A stretch of DNA of 64,000 nt from positions 1 to 64,000 of the forward strand of contig JAMQCK010000005.1 in NCBI GenBank assembly GCA_024196135.1, read 5' to 3'. The stretch comes from Pleurotus ostreatus/Saccharomyces cerevisiae fusant (taxonomy: Eukaryota; Opisthokonta). Position 1 is the first letter of the stretch, and every line of letters begins with the position of its first letter. The notes below the pieces were generated by a model. The model saw nothing but the letters and a program-made list of their open reading frames with translations. It did not search any database and had not been told where the DNA came from. A program made the position numbers and the translations under genes. This document shows, one piece after another, positions 24,061-34,156 of the stretch.

Positions 24061-26983
24061 GGGCTTGCAGAGGGCGCAAGCAGTAAGGTTTTGCAGCCGC
24101 AGGCTCAAGGGTGCGAGGACTTGCGCTTCATGAGCTCAAGGTCTTCGCGCTCCACGAGCAAGGTCTCGCGCGTCACGCCCCACGGACATGTCAACACACA
24201 AGCGTCGATAGACGGACGGTTTGTTACTGCTAGAATCTGCATATAGGTTCGCCGGCACGGTGTACGATACGATACGACACGGACAACCCACATTAGTCTG
24301 CTCAGACGCCTCACCACATCCACCCACACTTTGGATCGAATCCACTTCCCCTGTCACCTACTCATCCCCCCCTCAACGCTCCCCGCTACCCACTCATACC
24401 CCACATTACCGTTCTCAATGCCCGCACCCACCAACCTGGATTTCCTCACCCATCGTTCTGGATCGGATTCACCCACAAGCTATACTAATCGCATGCACTC
24501 ACTTCGTTCGTTCTCCTGCACGATATACTACCCTATCTATTCCTGTTAGTTATAGCAATTACTGACCCGGCCATTCACGTCTGCGATGCATTTAGTAGCG
24601 GAGGCTCGAGCATGGGTCTTTGGAGGCTAAGGTCAGAATACTTTGTTTTTGTTATACACCACGAAGGCCAGTACAATAGTCATGTCACTAATCTAGCATA
24701 GCCGAGTCGCGAGGTTGCGAAGGACCTCAAAAGGTTCCAAAGATTTACCCGTCTTAGAGAGGTGGACGCACGACTCGCGCCGCGCGCCACCTCAATTGAC
24801 GATCCATCCACCCATCGCATGCCACCACCAGCACAGACGACATCCCTCAGGATTGCGATACGCGCCCCAACTCGGTACCAACATATTCGCAACCCATCAC
24901 TGGGTTCAGAAAGGCTCAGTGATGACACCGACAGGCCCGAAGCTGGCAGGTCTCGCGCGACGCTGGGGCGGCCGTCTAGCCGACGACCGCGCCAGCGCCG
25001 GCAGTGGCGACCCGCCCGCCACCAACGCCGCTGGGTCGTCCCATTGAAACTCAAACTACGGCACGCTTGGCGAATGCATACACGAGGCAGCTTGCAATGC
25101 CTGGCGGTTGCCCATACAGTGGGTGGCCCCTCAAGGGCCATAATGGGGGGAGGTGTATGCATTCGTGCCTTTAGGACCAGCCTGGCGCGTCGTGGCGATC
25201 GGTTGGACGGGATGGTCGGACGGGCGAGGGGAGTGTAAGGGTCGCCAGCCCCTCGTGCGGCGGGCGAGGGAGAGCGTGGGTGCATTCGGTCGGTGAGGTC
25301 GATGGCGACTCCACTTACTAGGACGCGGTCACGCTCGCCACAACACGCGCCACGAGTGCCGCGTGGCGATCGCCGCCTCCGCGATCCGCCACAATGTGGC
25401 CGACCGCGACGAAGGCAGTACGCCAACGGCTGAGAACAGATAGGCGACGCGTCCTAGGCTACCGACGACCTCGGGGGAAGTCGAGCAGCAGCTCAGTCGA
25501 CGCCGCGCATCCGCGCTCCGATCGCCCCGCCGATCACCAACGCCAGTGGCCACTCGAGATCCCTCAAGGCTGCTTGTGGCAACAGAGTCACCACACGCAG
25601 CCTATCACTGGGGCCCAGAGAGTCAGCGACGCCAGCAACCGGACTGACGCTACAGATCTCACCGCCACTGACGAGGCCATCGACCCGATGACCCCAGCAG
25701 CGACGGCGACCTGCCCGCCACAAACACCGTACGCGCCCCCTTTCCAGCCAGAGATCGCGCGTAGCCATAGGCCGTTGCGTCCCCCAGCTTGCGAGAGGGC
25801 AGCCACGATGCTCATGGGTGGGGGTCAGTTAGTTCAGGACGAGAGACGACAGGGTGGGAACGAACAGACCGTCGAGGTTATAAGCTGCCCCGGATCTGCG
25901 GGCCGGAAACCGGAGATCGGACCGTTGCTGAATTACTGCCTCTTTCGGCCACTCTCTTTTGTCTCTCGCCAGCGAGCAGCTTGCAGGGAGCCAGCTTTCT
26001 CGAATCCACTGAGCTCTCCACGGCGACTCTCACTGTCCTGTGTACCCTCAGGCCCCTCTAGCTACGCTCCTCTGATCTGATAACAAGTGCGGCGTCCAGC
26101 CTGCAGGCGCGTGTTCGCAACGTGTTCACTCTATTCTGCGCGGGATTCTCGAAGCCGGGCTTGATGTCGATCTCTCACGACGCGGAGGACGTACCCGCAG
26201 CGCACCCGAAGCTTGCGCAGAAAGCGCAGAACCTGTGCCGTGCTCATGCTCCTAGCTCTGGCGCTAATCCGACGTCAAGGACATCCATTACAAGAGGATA
26301 GATCAAGAGGCATTCGCATCGGGAAAGGAACCCTTACCGGCTCTGATTCTTCAAGTGGACTATGCATCACCTGCTCTTCTGGGTCAAAAACTCGCAGCTG
26401 GAGCGGCGTGATCCACACAAGGCCTCCGAAGCGCGGAAGGCGATTGTCGTGCACGATAGGTAGCCGCCTTCTGCTATGTCTGAGGGCACCTGCCAGTGAT
26501 GTATCGAAGATTCATTCAGACGCGGGATCGACGGCTTCGTGCTGTAGTCCGTGCGAGACCGTTGAATGAGGCATAAAGTTCCTCTCTGACTTACTGGACA
26601 GGAATTCAATCATGCACGCGGGATTCTCTGCAATCGAGTCCATCTCCTGCTTACATTCAGCGTCCGCGTGAGAGATGTACGATGATAGAAGTTGTCGGTG
26701 ATCTAGTGTGGCGTCGAGGGCTGAGCTCTGAGCGTTGGTCGTCTGACGCTATGTTGCTCATCATCCTTGGATATCGGACGATTGGCCGGTCTATCGCCTA
26801 AGAGACGTCAAGGTCTCCGTCGCCGACTCCAACTGAATTACGCCCTGGTCGGTCTCAGCTGTCGGTCGAGCACGGCTACGTTGACAGGTAGTCCCCTCTT
26901 CAAGCTGTAGAACGACGTATATAAGGACGCGACGAGGGGCACGAGGGCCCAACTACTCTAACCATCCCCGAATCCCAGCCCAA
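24061..26983. other. 2.9-kb gene-free region with diverged repeats
   Basis: No gene is supported. Two segments in the same orientation about 700 bp apart (about 24885-25030 and 25590-25730) share short collinear blocks, such as cc(c/t)atcactggg and gacc(c/t)gcccgccac. This suggests an old duplication or a decayed repeat. The last 70 bases contain the DUF6593 copy B promoter. Confidence 0.4.
26918..26926 (+). promoter_or_regulatory. TATA box of DUF6593 copy B
   Basis: TATATAAGG, about 58 bp before the start codon. Confidence 0.55.
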
Positions 26984-27698
26984 ATGCGCACCTTCACCTT
27001 CAGCAGCCACGACATCCTCAACAGCGGGATCGTACCCGAAGGCAGCGACATCCCCGAATACACCGTCGAGACGACCGGCGGCAAGCGCTGTGGCAGAGAA
27101 GTCACAACGCTCTCAGGCGCGTTCAACGCCTGCATCAAGTGGAGCGAGAAGTGCTTCGAGATTGCGGGCGACACCCTGTCGTTCAATGATCTTGACAAGA
27201 AGATCGTCGTCGATGGGAGGCAGAAGTCGGGGAGGCTGTGGCAGTGGGGGAATGCGCGGTATGAGCTGAAGTGTAGGGATCGGGCGTGGACGGTGAGTAG
27301 GTCTCGTTGAAGCGGGTTGGGGATTGCTCACCTTCTGGTCAATGTTCTGTGTGCAGGTGACGGATCTATCGACAAACACCGTCATCGCACATCTCCGCAC
27401 CGCAGAGAAGCATACCTTGCGGAAGAGCGAGCCTGCCCGCCTCGCTCTCGAACGCGACGTGCCCCCGGCGGAGCTTGCGTTCCTAATCCTCGCCCTGCTG
27501 GCCTCAGAAGCGCGCTGGCTGGATGTCATGGTGAGTTCTTCCCCTTCCGCGGCTTGGACGCGACAGTGCTGCTGGCAATCTCGGTGCTAGATGACCCGCC
27601 TACAGAGACCGGGCTTCAACTTCTGGGATGCAGCCCCGAGCCAGGCGTTTGCGAGCGCGGGATGGATAGGTCACAGAGCGGGCATGCGGCCTTATTGA
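26984..27698 (+). CDS. DUF6593 family protein, copy B
   Basis: This is a paralogue of the gene at 13.4-14.1 kb. Exons 26984-27292, 27357-27530 and 27606-27698 give 191 residues. MRTFTFSSHDILNSGIV opens the domain, CIKWSEKCFEI corresponds to the IYWNEHYFVM region of copy A, and GRLWQWGNARYELKC precedes the first intron. Exon 1 is 309 nt in both copies. The second exon carries HTLRKSEPARLALERDV and LAFLILALLASEARWLDVM, aligned with copy A. The third exon (about 30 residues) is chosen because it follows a TACAG acceptor in phase and ends in a stop; it does not resemble copy A's last exon. The function is unknown, and the protein is likely soluble apart from one hydrophobic helix near the end. 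Confidence 0.84.
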
Positions 27699-28024
27699 TG
27701 GAGGCGCCAGGGCAGATCAGCACAAGCTGTAGAACCTTGAGTGATGCTAATATAATGAAGGGACCTGTATCAAGTCGAGTCATGGACTGCCCTCAAACTG
27801 CCCTCGAACTATGCCCGCCTGCTGAGCCGCCAGAAGGAATGTTACTAGTCAGGGCGGTGCTTGAGGCAGACGGACAGACGTGTTTAATACGTCGAGCGGC
27901 CATACAGTCCTCATAAACTGACGGTCATAAGACAACAAAGTTCAGTAGTGAAGGAGGTACATTGAGGATCCCTACCTGTCCATATAGACAGCTAGCGCGC
28001 AGGTGAGAGCATCTATTGCCCACC

Positions 28025-28334
28025 ATGTACGCCCTTCGTGTCGTCGTCTCCATGCTGGCCATCTTGAGCCCTGTACTCGCTCAGTCGTGCTACAAAAACC
28101 AGGGGACTTGCAAGTACACGTCGGCCTGCAAAGGGCCGATGTACTACTCGAAGCCAGGTGAGTGACTCCTCTAGACGCCAGCACGGAAACTCACCTACTA
28201 TGCTCTATCGTCTTCCCGTAGGGTATTGTCCCGGTCCTAGAGATTATCAGTGCTGCATTCCGACTGGCTGCGTCGTATGCAGCGGAGACAGCGAAGAGGC
28301 GAAGGACTTGGATGCTCGTCGACCGTGCTGCTGA
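28025..28334 (+). CDS. small secreted cysteine-rich protein
   Basis: This gene is too short for a simple ORF list. Exons 28025-28157 and 28222-28334 flank a 64-nt intron and give 81 residues. The first about 20 residues are a textbook signal peptide (basic start, VVVSMLAILSPV core, VLAQ cleavage region). The mature part has ten Cys, in the pattern QSC..GTCKYTSAC..GYCPGPRDYQCC. This matches the short cysteine-rich domain that many fungi place before a GH25 or NlpC/P60 peptidoglycan-hydrolase domain. Here it stands alone, and no catalytic domain follows before the next gene. The protein is presumably secreted and disulfide-bonded. An effector, inhibitor or wall-binding role is possible but unproven. 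The context CCACCATG supports the start. Confidence 0.8.
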
Positions 28335-29089
28335 GGTTGCGGTGGATATGGAGCGCTTTAAGGACGACGAGACGCCGAGACTAGCACGTCCAGACAGGAG
28401 GTAAGGAGAGGATAAGTTCATTCGTGACTACAACTATCAAGCGCAGGAGATGATGGCATCCACGGAGAAATTCAGCAGGCATTGTCTCTGACAGCGAGGC
28501 CATAAAAGTCACGAGCAGACTGAACTGAGTGCCGGACGGCCAACCGTGACGTCGGCACCAGCCGTAATTAAAAGCTACCACGGTCACGTGACCCCCTAAG
28601 TTGAACTTTATGGGCGGCTAGAAACTCCCCAAGCGCACCCTTTCCAGCCCCAATCGATCCTCTGTACAACAATATGCATTTCTACAACAACAGTCTACAG
28701 TGTGTGTACAGCACATAGTCCCCAGGGTCCGTCAGTGCATCTCCGGCCATCGCTCGTTTCGTTAGTGTGCTAGCGGGCTTTTCCGCCCGTCCCATCCGCC
28801 TTCCATCCATCCTCAGTCCTTCACCATTCCGCATCCATGATCCACAAATAAATGGCGGTCATCCCGGCCCGCTTCTACCATCCCCATCTTCCTTCGTGTG
28901 GGTCTTCCTCGACATCGGCCGACAAGGCATCGTCGAGCGCACTATGCGCGCGCTATCGTGCGTCCCTGCCTCCGAGCTTTCGCCTACAATCCGTCTCACC
29001 CACTCTTCGTGTCATTGTCCCTGGCACCCACTTGCTTCCTATCCACACATAGCGGACCCTGCCTATCGTTTAGGAGCGAGGCGTCCCGA
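28335..29089. other. intergenic with palindromic CACGTG site
   Basis: No gene is seen. The 12-bp palindrome GGTCACGTGACC at 28583-28594 is followed 7 bp later by GTTGAACTTT. Both are motifs that recur near the kinase cluster. Confidence 0.45.
28583..28594. promoter_or_regulatory. palindromic E-box GGTCACGTGACC
   Basis: This perfect 12-bp palindrome is a candidate site for a bHLH factor. The GTTGAACTTT at 28601 may form a composite element with it. Which gene it serves is unclear. Confidence 0.4.
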
Positions 29090-31710
29090 TTAGCCAAAGA
29101 CCCGCTTCCGGATCTCAGCCCATGCCCTCTGGCGCTCGTGTGCGGCGCCGCCCTGAAAGATAGCGGTCAGCGTTTGTGCAGGGAAAGTGTCCACACGAGG
29201 CTCCGACCCCGACTTCAGCGCCGATCGACAAGGGCGAGATGACTGGCAGAGGACGGAGGAAGGGACGCGCAACTCACCTCCCCGAACAACATGCTCTTGT
29301 TCTCGATCGCGCGACGGCCGAGGTAGGGCAGGACTTCGCTGAGCGCGCCGTAGGGGACGTATCTGGAGGGGGAGTGGGTTAGCAAGGCGGTCGATCAATT
29401 CATTCAGACAGTCGATCAGTCCATTCAGACAGACGAGGCGGTCGACAATCTATCGACGGGCGATGCAGCGTGCGGAAGAATATGAAGGAAAGTAGAACAG
29501 AATACCCACTTGATCACAAACGGCTCCCCGCTCTTCACGCGTGCAGCAACGCTCTCCGTCAGGTCGTCGCTCATGCCGTAGAGTTGACCGATCGTGACAC
29601 GTCCAGTAACCTCCCTATCCAACACCAACGGTCCCTTCGCCTTCTGTCCTTCTCCACCCGAAACCGACTCCTTATACCCGAGCCCACTCTTCTCCAGCGC
29701 ACCCAAGATCCCAGCACAGCTCGCCCAGTTGTGCGTGCCAAAGAGGACGCCGATGCGCGGTTGGGGGGAGGTCGGCTGAACGGGTGAAGCCGGCTTGGCA
29801 GGGGTCAGGTCGGTGGCGGGCAGGTCGGCGGAGGACGTGGGCAGGTCGGCGGAGGAGGTCGGTGGGGAAGACCTCCCCCAACCCAAGCTGTACCACTTGC
29901 GTTTGATGCCTGCTACCGGGGCGGCGATAGTGGAAGAAATAGCAGAGGAAGAGGACGAGGTAGCGGTCTTGACATCGTCGGCGACGAGGTCGATGAGCAT
30001 GGAGACGCATCTGTCGTAGCAGGCGTCGGTTTCGGGCTGGAGGAGTAGGCCATTAGTCGGGGGATGTCTTTTGAAGGAGGAACAATGAAGAGGGGGTGGT
30101 CGGAGTAGCGGTTGCCTACCTTCGTACTCCAAACAGGTGGGTGCTCAGCAGCGGGGACGAGCGTCATGCGGGCGACGAGATTGGCTTCCGGGTTCTGGGC
30201 GTTGTTGATGGCGTCGTGGGCGGCTGGGGGGGAATAGTCAGTACGTTCCTAGGTAGCGAATGAAGGAATGAAGAGTAGGAGTCAAGCGAAGTGCAACTGA
30301 AGGGTCAAGGGCCTATTTCGACGGGTGCCACAAATGATTTCACCCGGAATACTCGGATCCCCAACACCAAAGCGCCGCGAAGAAAACAATGACCAAAGTT
30401 GCACTCACCCTTCCAAGCACCGACTTCATGCGGGTGGTACGCGCCACGGACGAGCTTGACACCGAGGGAGTAGCCGCCAGCGTGCGCGTCGGCGGCGGCG
30501 CGGGCGATGTGGGCGGGGGTGCTATAGGAAGAGTTGAGCTTCGACGAGGTGATTATGTTAGGGAGTCATGTACCGTCTCAAGTATGCCTGGTATGTGCCG
30601 TAGACGAGGGGTTGGACCTTGGTGGGGTCTAGAAAGGATAGGGAGGAGAAGTTATTCGGGAGGTCTTGCGAACTGCGATCCGAGACGCACCATCTTCCAA
30701 GACGTTGAATTTCCGACTGAGCGCGTGAGTGAGGGCGTCGATGGCAGGCTGGTACCAGCTGGAGGGCAAGTCAGTAAGGTGGCATGGCATATAACCACGA
30801 TTCTCGCACCTGTATTCCGCGTCGATGATGATCCTGACCCCACGCTCCCTTGCCCGTGTGCATATCCTGCAGAGGTCCGAGTACAGCTGCGCCAGCGCCG
30901 CCGCATCGGCCTGCGTCAAAGGTGCCGGAATGCTCTCCCCCATCGTCTTCAGCACGACGTCGAGGTCGTTATCGTGCGGCGCGCCGGGAAACTCGACATC
31001 CGCGAGCCGAGGACGACCCGGCGGGTCCCGGTACCCCTTGCGCGCCTCGAGGATGTGTGCCGACAAGTTCCACAGCGCATGCGCGTCGGGAAGTAAGGCC
31101 GTCAGCTTGACCGCGACCCACGTCTTGCGCGCGGTCGGAGGAGTACCTGGCGGCGCGAGCTCGTCCTCAAAGTCGGCCGCGACGTCGACGGCGTGTACCA
31201 TCTCGTCCACGATGCGCGCGTGGGGCGAGTTGGCGGGGTCGTGGCCGGCGCCCATCGCGGTGCCCTCGTCGACCTCGACGGAGTAGGCGAAGAGGGCGCC
31301 CATGTTGCGCGCGCGGAGGCGGCGGAGGAGCGGGACGCAGGCCTCGGCGGTGTCGCCGCCGACGAACTGGTTGAAGAAGGTGGCGCGGACGGCGGCCTCG
31401 GTGACGGTGCGCACGCCGGGGACGGCGGTGAGCCAGGAGAGGATCTGCGGTAGGTGAGTCAGGGGTGAAGGATGAGAAGAGGGTGGTTGGTGCGCACCTT
31501 GGGGCTGGCATCGACGACGAAGGGGATGCTGCAGAGGGAGTAGACGACGTAGGTGCGGACGTACGCGGAGAGCGGCTCGCTCGGGGAGACCGCGGCTGGC
31601 GGCGCGTCCGCGTGCAGGGTGTGCGTCGCGCCGAGCGCGCCCGCGGCAAACGCGGCTCCGAGGAGCGGGCGGCGGAGGGCGTACGAGCGCGCAAAGAGCC
31701 GGGAGGCCAT
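29090..31710 (-). CDS. PUT1: mitochondrial proline dehydrogenase
   Basis: FAD-dependent oxidation of proline to pyrroline-5-carboxylate, the first step of proline catabolism, takes place at the mitochondrial inner membrane. Nine exons join in phase to 620 residues: 31710-31498, 31444-30810, 30758-30691, 30628-30574, 30521-30409, 30223-30120, 30036-29510, 29362-29278 and 29152-29090. The N-terminus is Arg/Ser/Ala-rich without acids (MASRLFARSYALRRPLLGAA), as expected for a mitochondrial targeting signal. Family motifs follow in order: FNQFVGGD, AVKLTALLP, IIIDAEYSWYQPAID, QPLVYGTYQAYLRR, VKLVRGAYHPHE, VLFGTHN, and the C-terminal VPYGALSEVLPYLGRRAIENK. Between the VRGAYHPHE and GTHN motifs sits a Ser/Pro/Thr-rich insertion of about 70 residues, including a repeated PTSSADL unit. 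Such a loop is unusual inside a TIM-barrel enzyme. The gene is divergent from the TMEM69-like gene. Confidence 0.95.
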
Positions 31711-32228
31711 CGTCGTCGAGGACGGGAACGGCTCGGGTCTTATGAGGATGGTATGTTATCGGGTGTCGGGGCGCGTGCCCGACGCGCGCACGATTACCTC
31801 CGCGGCTTATCCGATGCGATCGCCGCTGCCAGACCGTCTCCCTCGCCTGGACGCACGTCCCCACCATGATAAGGTCCCCATCGCGCGCAGCCGCCGGCAA
31901 GCCCGGGCACGACTTGACACCGCGGTCCGCGTCCTTCCCGTCCCCCGATCGCGAATCGCGCGTCCCATAACCCGCGGCCATCATCCCCTCGACGCGTCTC
32001 TGCTTCCGCCCCCATGACGCGCTTCGAAGATTCCTCTGTCAAGCAGCCTCTCCCCGGCTCGGTCTCCCGGGACGCGAGCTACGCGACGCGTCTGCGCCTC
32101 GTCATGCTCCCGCACGAGATCGTCGCGTCCCGTGCTGACGCCCCATCTGACGTCAGGCGCGCCTCCCGCCCTGCTACTTAAGCTTTCTGTCGCTCCTCTC
32201 TACCCTCCCACTTCCGTCACCGACGACC
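31711..32228. other. divergent promoter region of two mitochondrial genes
   Basis: This is a 518-bp spacer between proline dehydrogenase (minus) and the DUF3429 protein (plus). It could co-regulate both. No gene or clear named site is visible. Confidence 0.45.
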
Positions 32229-33373
32229 ATGATCATCCGCACACTCGCCGCCAGCGCCCTCCGCGCGCGCCCGACCCCCACATTCACCCCCCTCAACCTC
32301 GGCCTCCGCGCTGCACTCATACGCCCCATCACCACCTCGTCCCCCCGCCCCGTCGCCTCCTCCATCTCCAACAAGCCTGGATCACAGTCTCTCGACCAGG
32401 CCGCCCTCAACGCCAGGGAGGAGCTCGGCAACGTCGGCGGCGACGTCGCCAAAACCATCGCCGGCGCCAACTACGCGAAGGACTCCGTCTCCGCCCCCGG
32501 CCCCGACGCGTCCTTCCTCGCCACCACCGCGCGCGTCGCCGGCCAGGTCCCCAAGCCCGTCCTCGTCTTCGGCTTAGCCGGCGGCATCCCCTACATCGGC
32601 GCCTCCGTCGCCACCGCCTACCTCGCGCGCCAGGCCGGACTCGCCGCCTCCGGCGCCGCCGCGGGCATGGACCCCGGCCTCGCCATCACCATCCTCCACC
32701 AGGCGCTCGACGTGCAGGTGACGTACGGCGCCGTGCTCCTCTCCTTCCTCGGCGCGCTTCACTGGGGGATGGAGTTTTCCGAGTTTGGCGGCAAGAAGGG
32801 CTACGCGCGGCTCGCGCTCGGCGCTGCCCCCGTGCTCTACGCCTGGCCGACGCTCATGCTCGACCCCGTCATGGCGCTCCTCGTGCAGTGGTTCGGCTTC
32901 ACGGGCATGTGGTACGCCGACTGGCGTGCGACTTGGCATGGGTGGAGTGAGTATATGCGCTCATTTCATGCCGAATCATCTCGCTAATGTCCTCCCCAGC
33001 TCCCAAATGGTACTCCCAGTACCGCTTCTACCTCTCCCTCCTCGTCGGCACCTGCATCATCGGCTCCGTCGCCGCCACCTCCTGGTGGGGCCCTGTCGGC
33101 GGCCACGGCCTCGTCAGCCACGAGCTTGACGAGCTCAAGCAGCAGCGCAAGGAGCTGCTGCAAAAGGCGGGCAACTCTGAGGGCGTCCGCCCCCTCCCCT
33201 CTGACGCGCCCATCACCACCGTCCCTGCGGACGACGCGGGCGGCAGCGATGAGGCGTTCGTTGTGCTGAAGAAGCGCAACCTTGAGGAGGACAGCGGCGG
33301 CGAGGAGCCGGCTGAGCACGACTCTGGTAGCAAGCAGGAGCAGCATGGAGAGGCTGAGAACTCGAAGGAGTAG
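32229..33373 (+). CDS. mitochondrial membrane protein, DUF3429/TMEM69-like
   Basis: Exons 32229-32946 and 33000-33373 give 363 residues. The first about 45 residues are rich in Arg, Ala, Ser and Thr without acids, fitting mitochondrial import. The DUF3429/TMEM69-like membrane domain covers the middle: KPVLVFGLAGGIPYIGA, VTYGAVLLSFLGALHWGMEF, YARLALGAAPVLYAWPTLML, PVMALLVQWFGF and, after the intron, WYSQYRFYLSLLVGTCIIGS. LSFLGALHWG is the hallmark of the family. The C-terminal tail after about residue 285 is charged and low-complexity. The molecular function of the family is not established. Confidence 0.87.
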
Positions 33374-34060
33374 ATTGGGGACCAAAAGAAGATCACGGAC
33401 AGAACAATCTTGTACTCTATAGCTTACCATTGTACATCACCTAGTAGTTTCTTCCATCAGAAAAATGTAGCCTTACCTTCGCCCACCCGTTGCATTCGAC
33501 GTCGAGCAAGTTTGGAGGACTTGGAACGCATACGTTGAGTGCATTTCAGCTGAAGGTAATTCCGACTTTCGTGCTGGCCCCGCTAGGTGGAATCCGTGTT
33601 CTGCTCCTCCACCTCACCATAGTCACACCCGATTCAAAGCATTATACTATATACAATAACACACGACGTAAATAAGAGACGTAGATACAAGAGCCAGTGT
33701 ACGTGTCGTGACATGGGAGCAAGAAACGGTGCGTTCCGCGAGATAGGACAGGATGAGAGGGTTCCCTCCGCGAACGATGAAGGGGTGTAAGGTCTTCCTT
33801 GGACGATGGAAGATTGCCAAGGGAGACTGGGTGGAGGAGAGATGTAGACGCGAAACAGTACAGGATGAACGAGAGGAAGAGTGCGGAAAGTGAACGAGGG
33901 GAAGTGAAGATGAAGATACCTATCCGTCTATATGGCATGCTGGAAGCGTTCGGTACGCGGTGTGCATGGTGTGGTGCATCCTTCTGTTCTTCGAATCCTT
34001 GGTGTCCGAGAGCTTCGTCGCCGTCATCTCGCGACATCCCATGAGCCAAGACCTTCTTCT
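33374..34060. other. intergenic between convergent genes
   Basis: This is the 3' flank of the DUF3429 gene (plus) and of the choline-transporter-like gene (minus). No gene is seen. Confidence 0.5.
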
Positions 34061-34155
34061 CGGCTAGCTTGACCCTGCGCGGCTGGCTTGAATCTGGACG
34101 GCTGGCTTAAATCTGGGCGGCTGGCTTGCATCTACGCGGCTGGCTTGAACCTGCA
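34061..34155. repeat. minisatellite, five units of 19 bp
   Basis: Five head-to-tail 19-bp units of the form cggctggcttgaatctgga run without gaps: 34061-34079, 34080-34098, 34099-34117, 34118-34136 and 34137-34155. The gctnGctt core is fixed, and variation is confined to the last six or so bases of each unit. The array ends one base before the stop codon of the minus-strand gene, so it forms the beginning of that gene's 3' UTR. Confidence 0.9.
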
Positions 34156-34156
34156 C

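Noticed and set aside
30389..31869. Plus-strand frames opposite proline dehydrogenase
   Set aside because: The minus strand carries unmistakable PUT1 motifs with nine in-phase exons; the plus frames have no domain.
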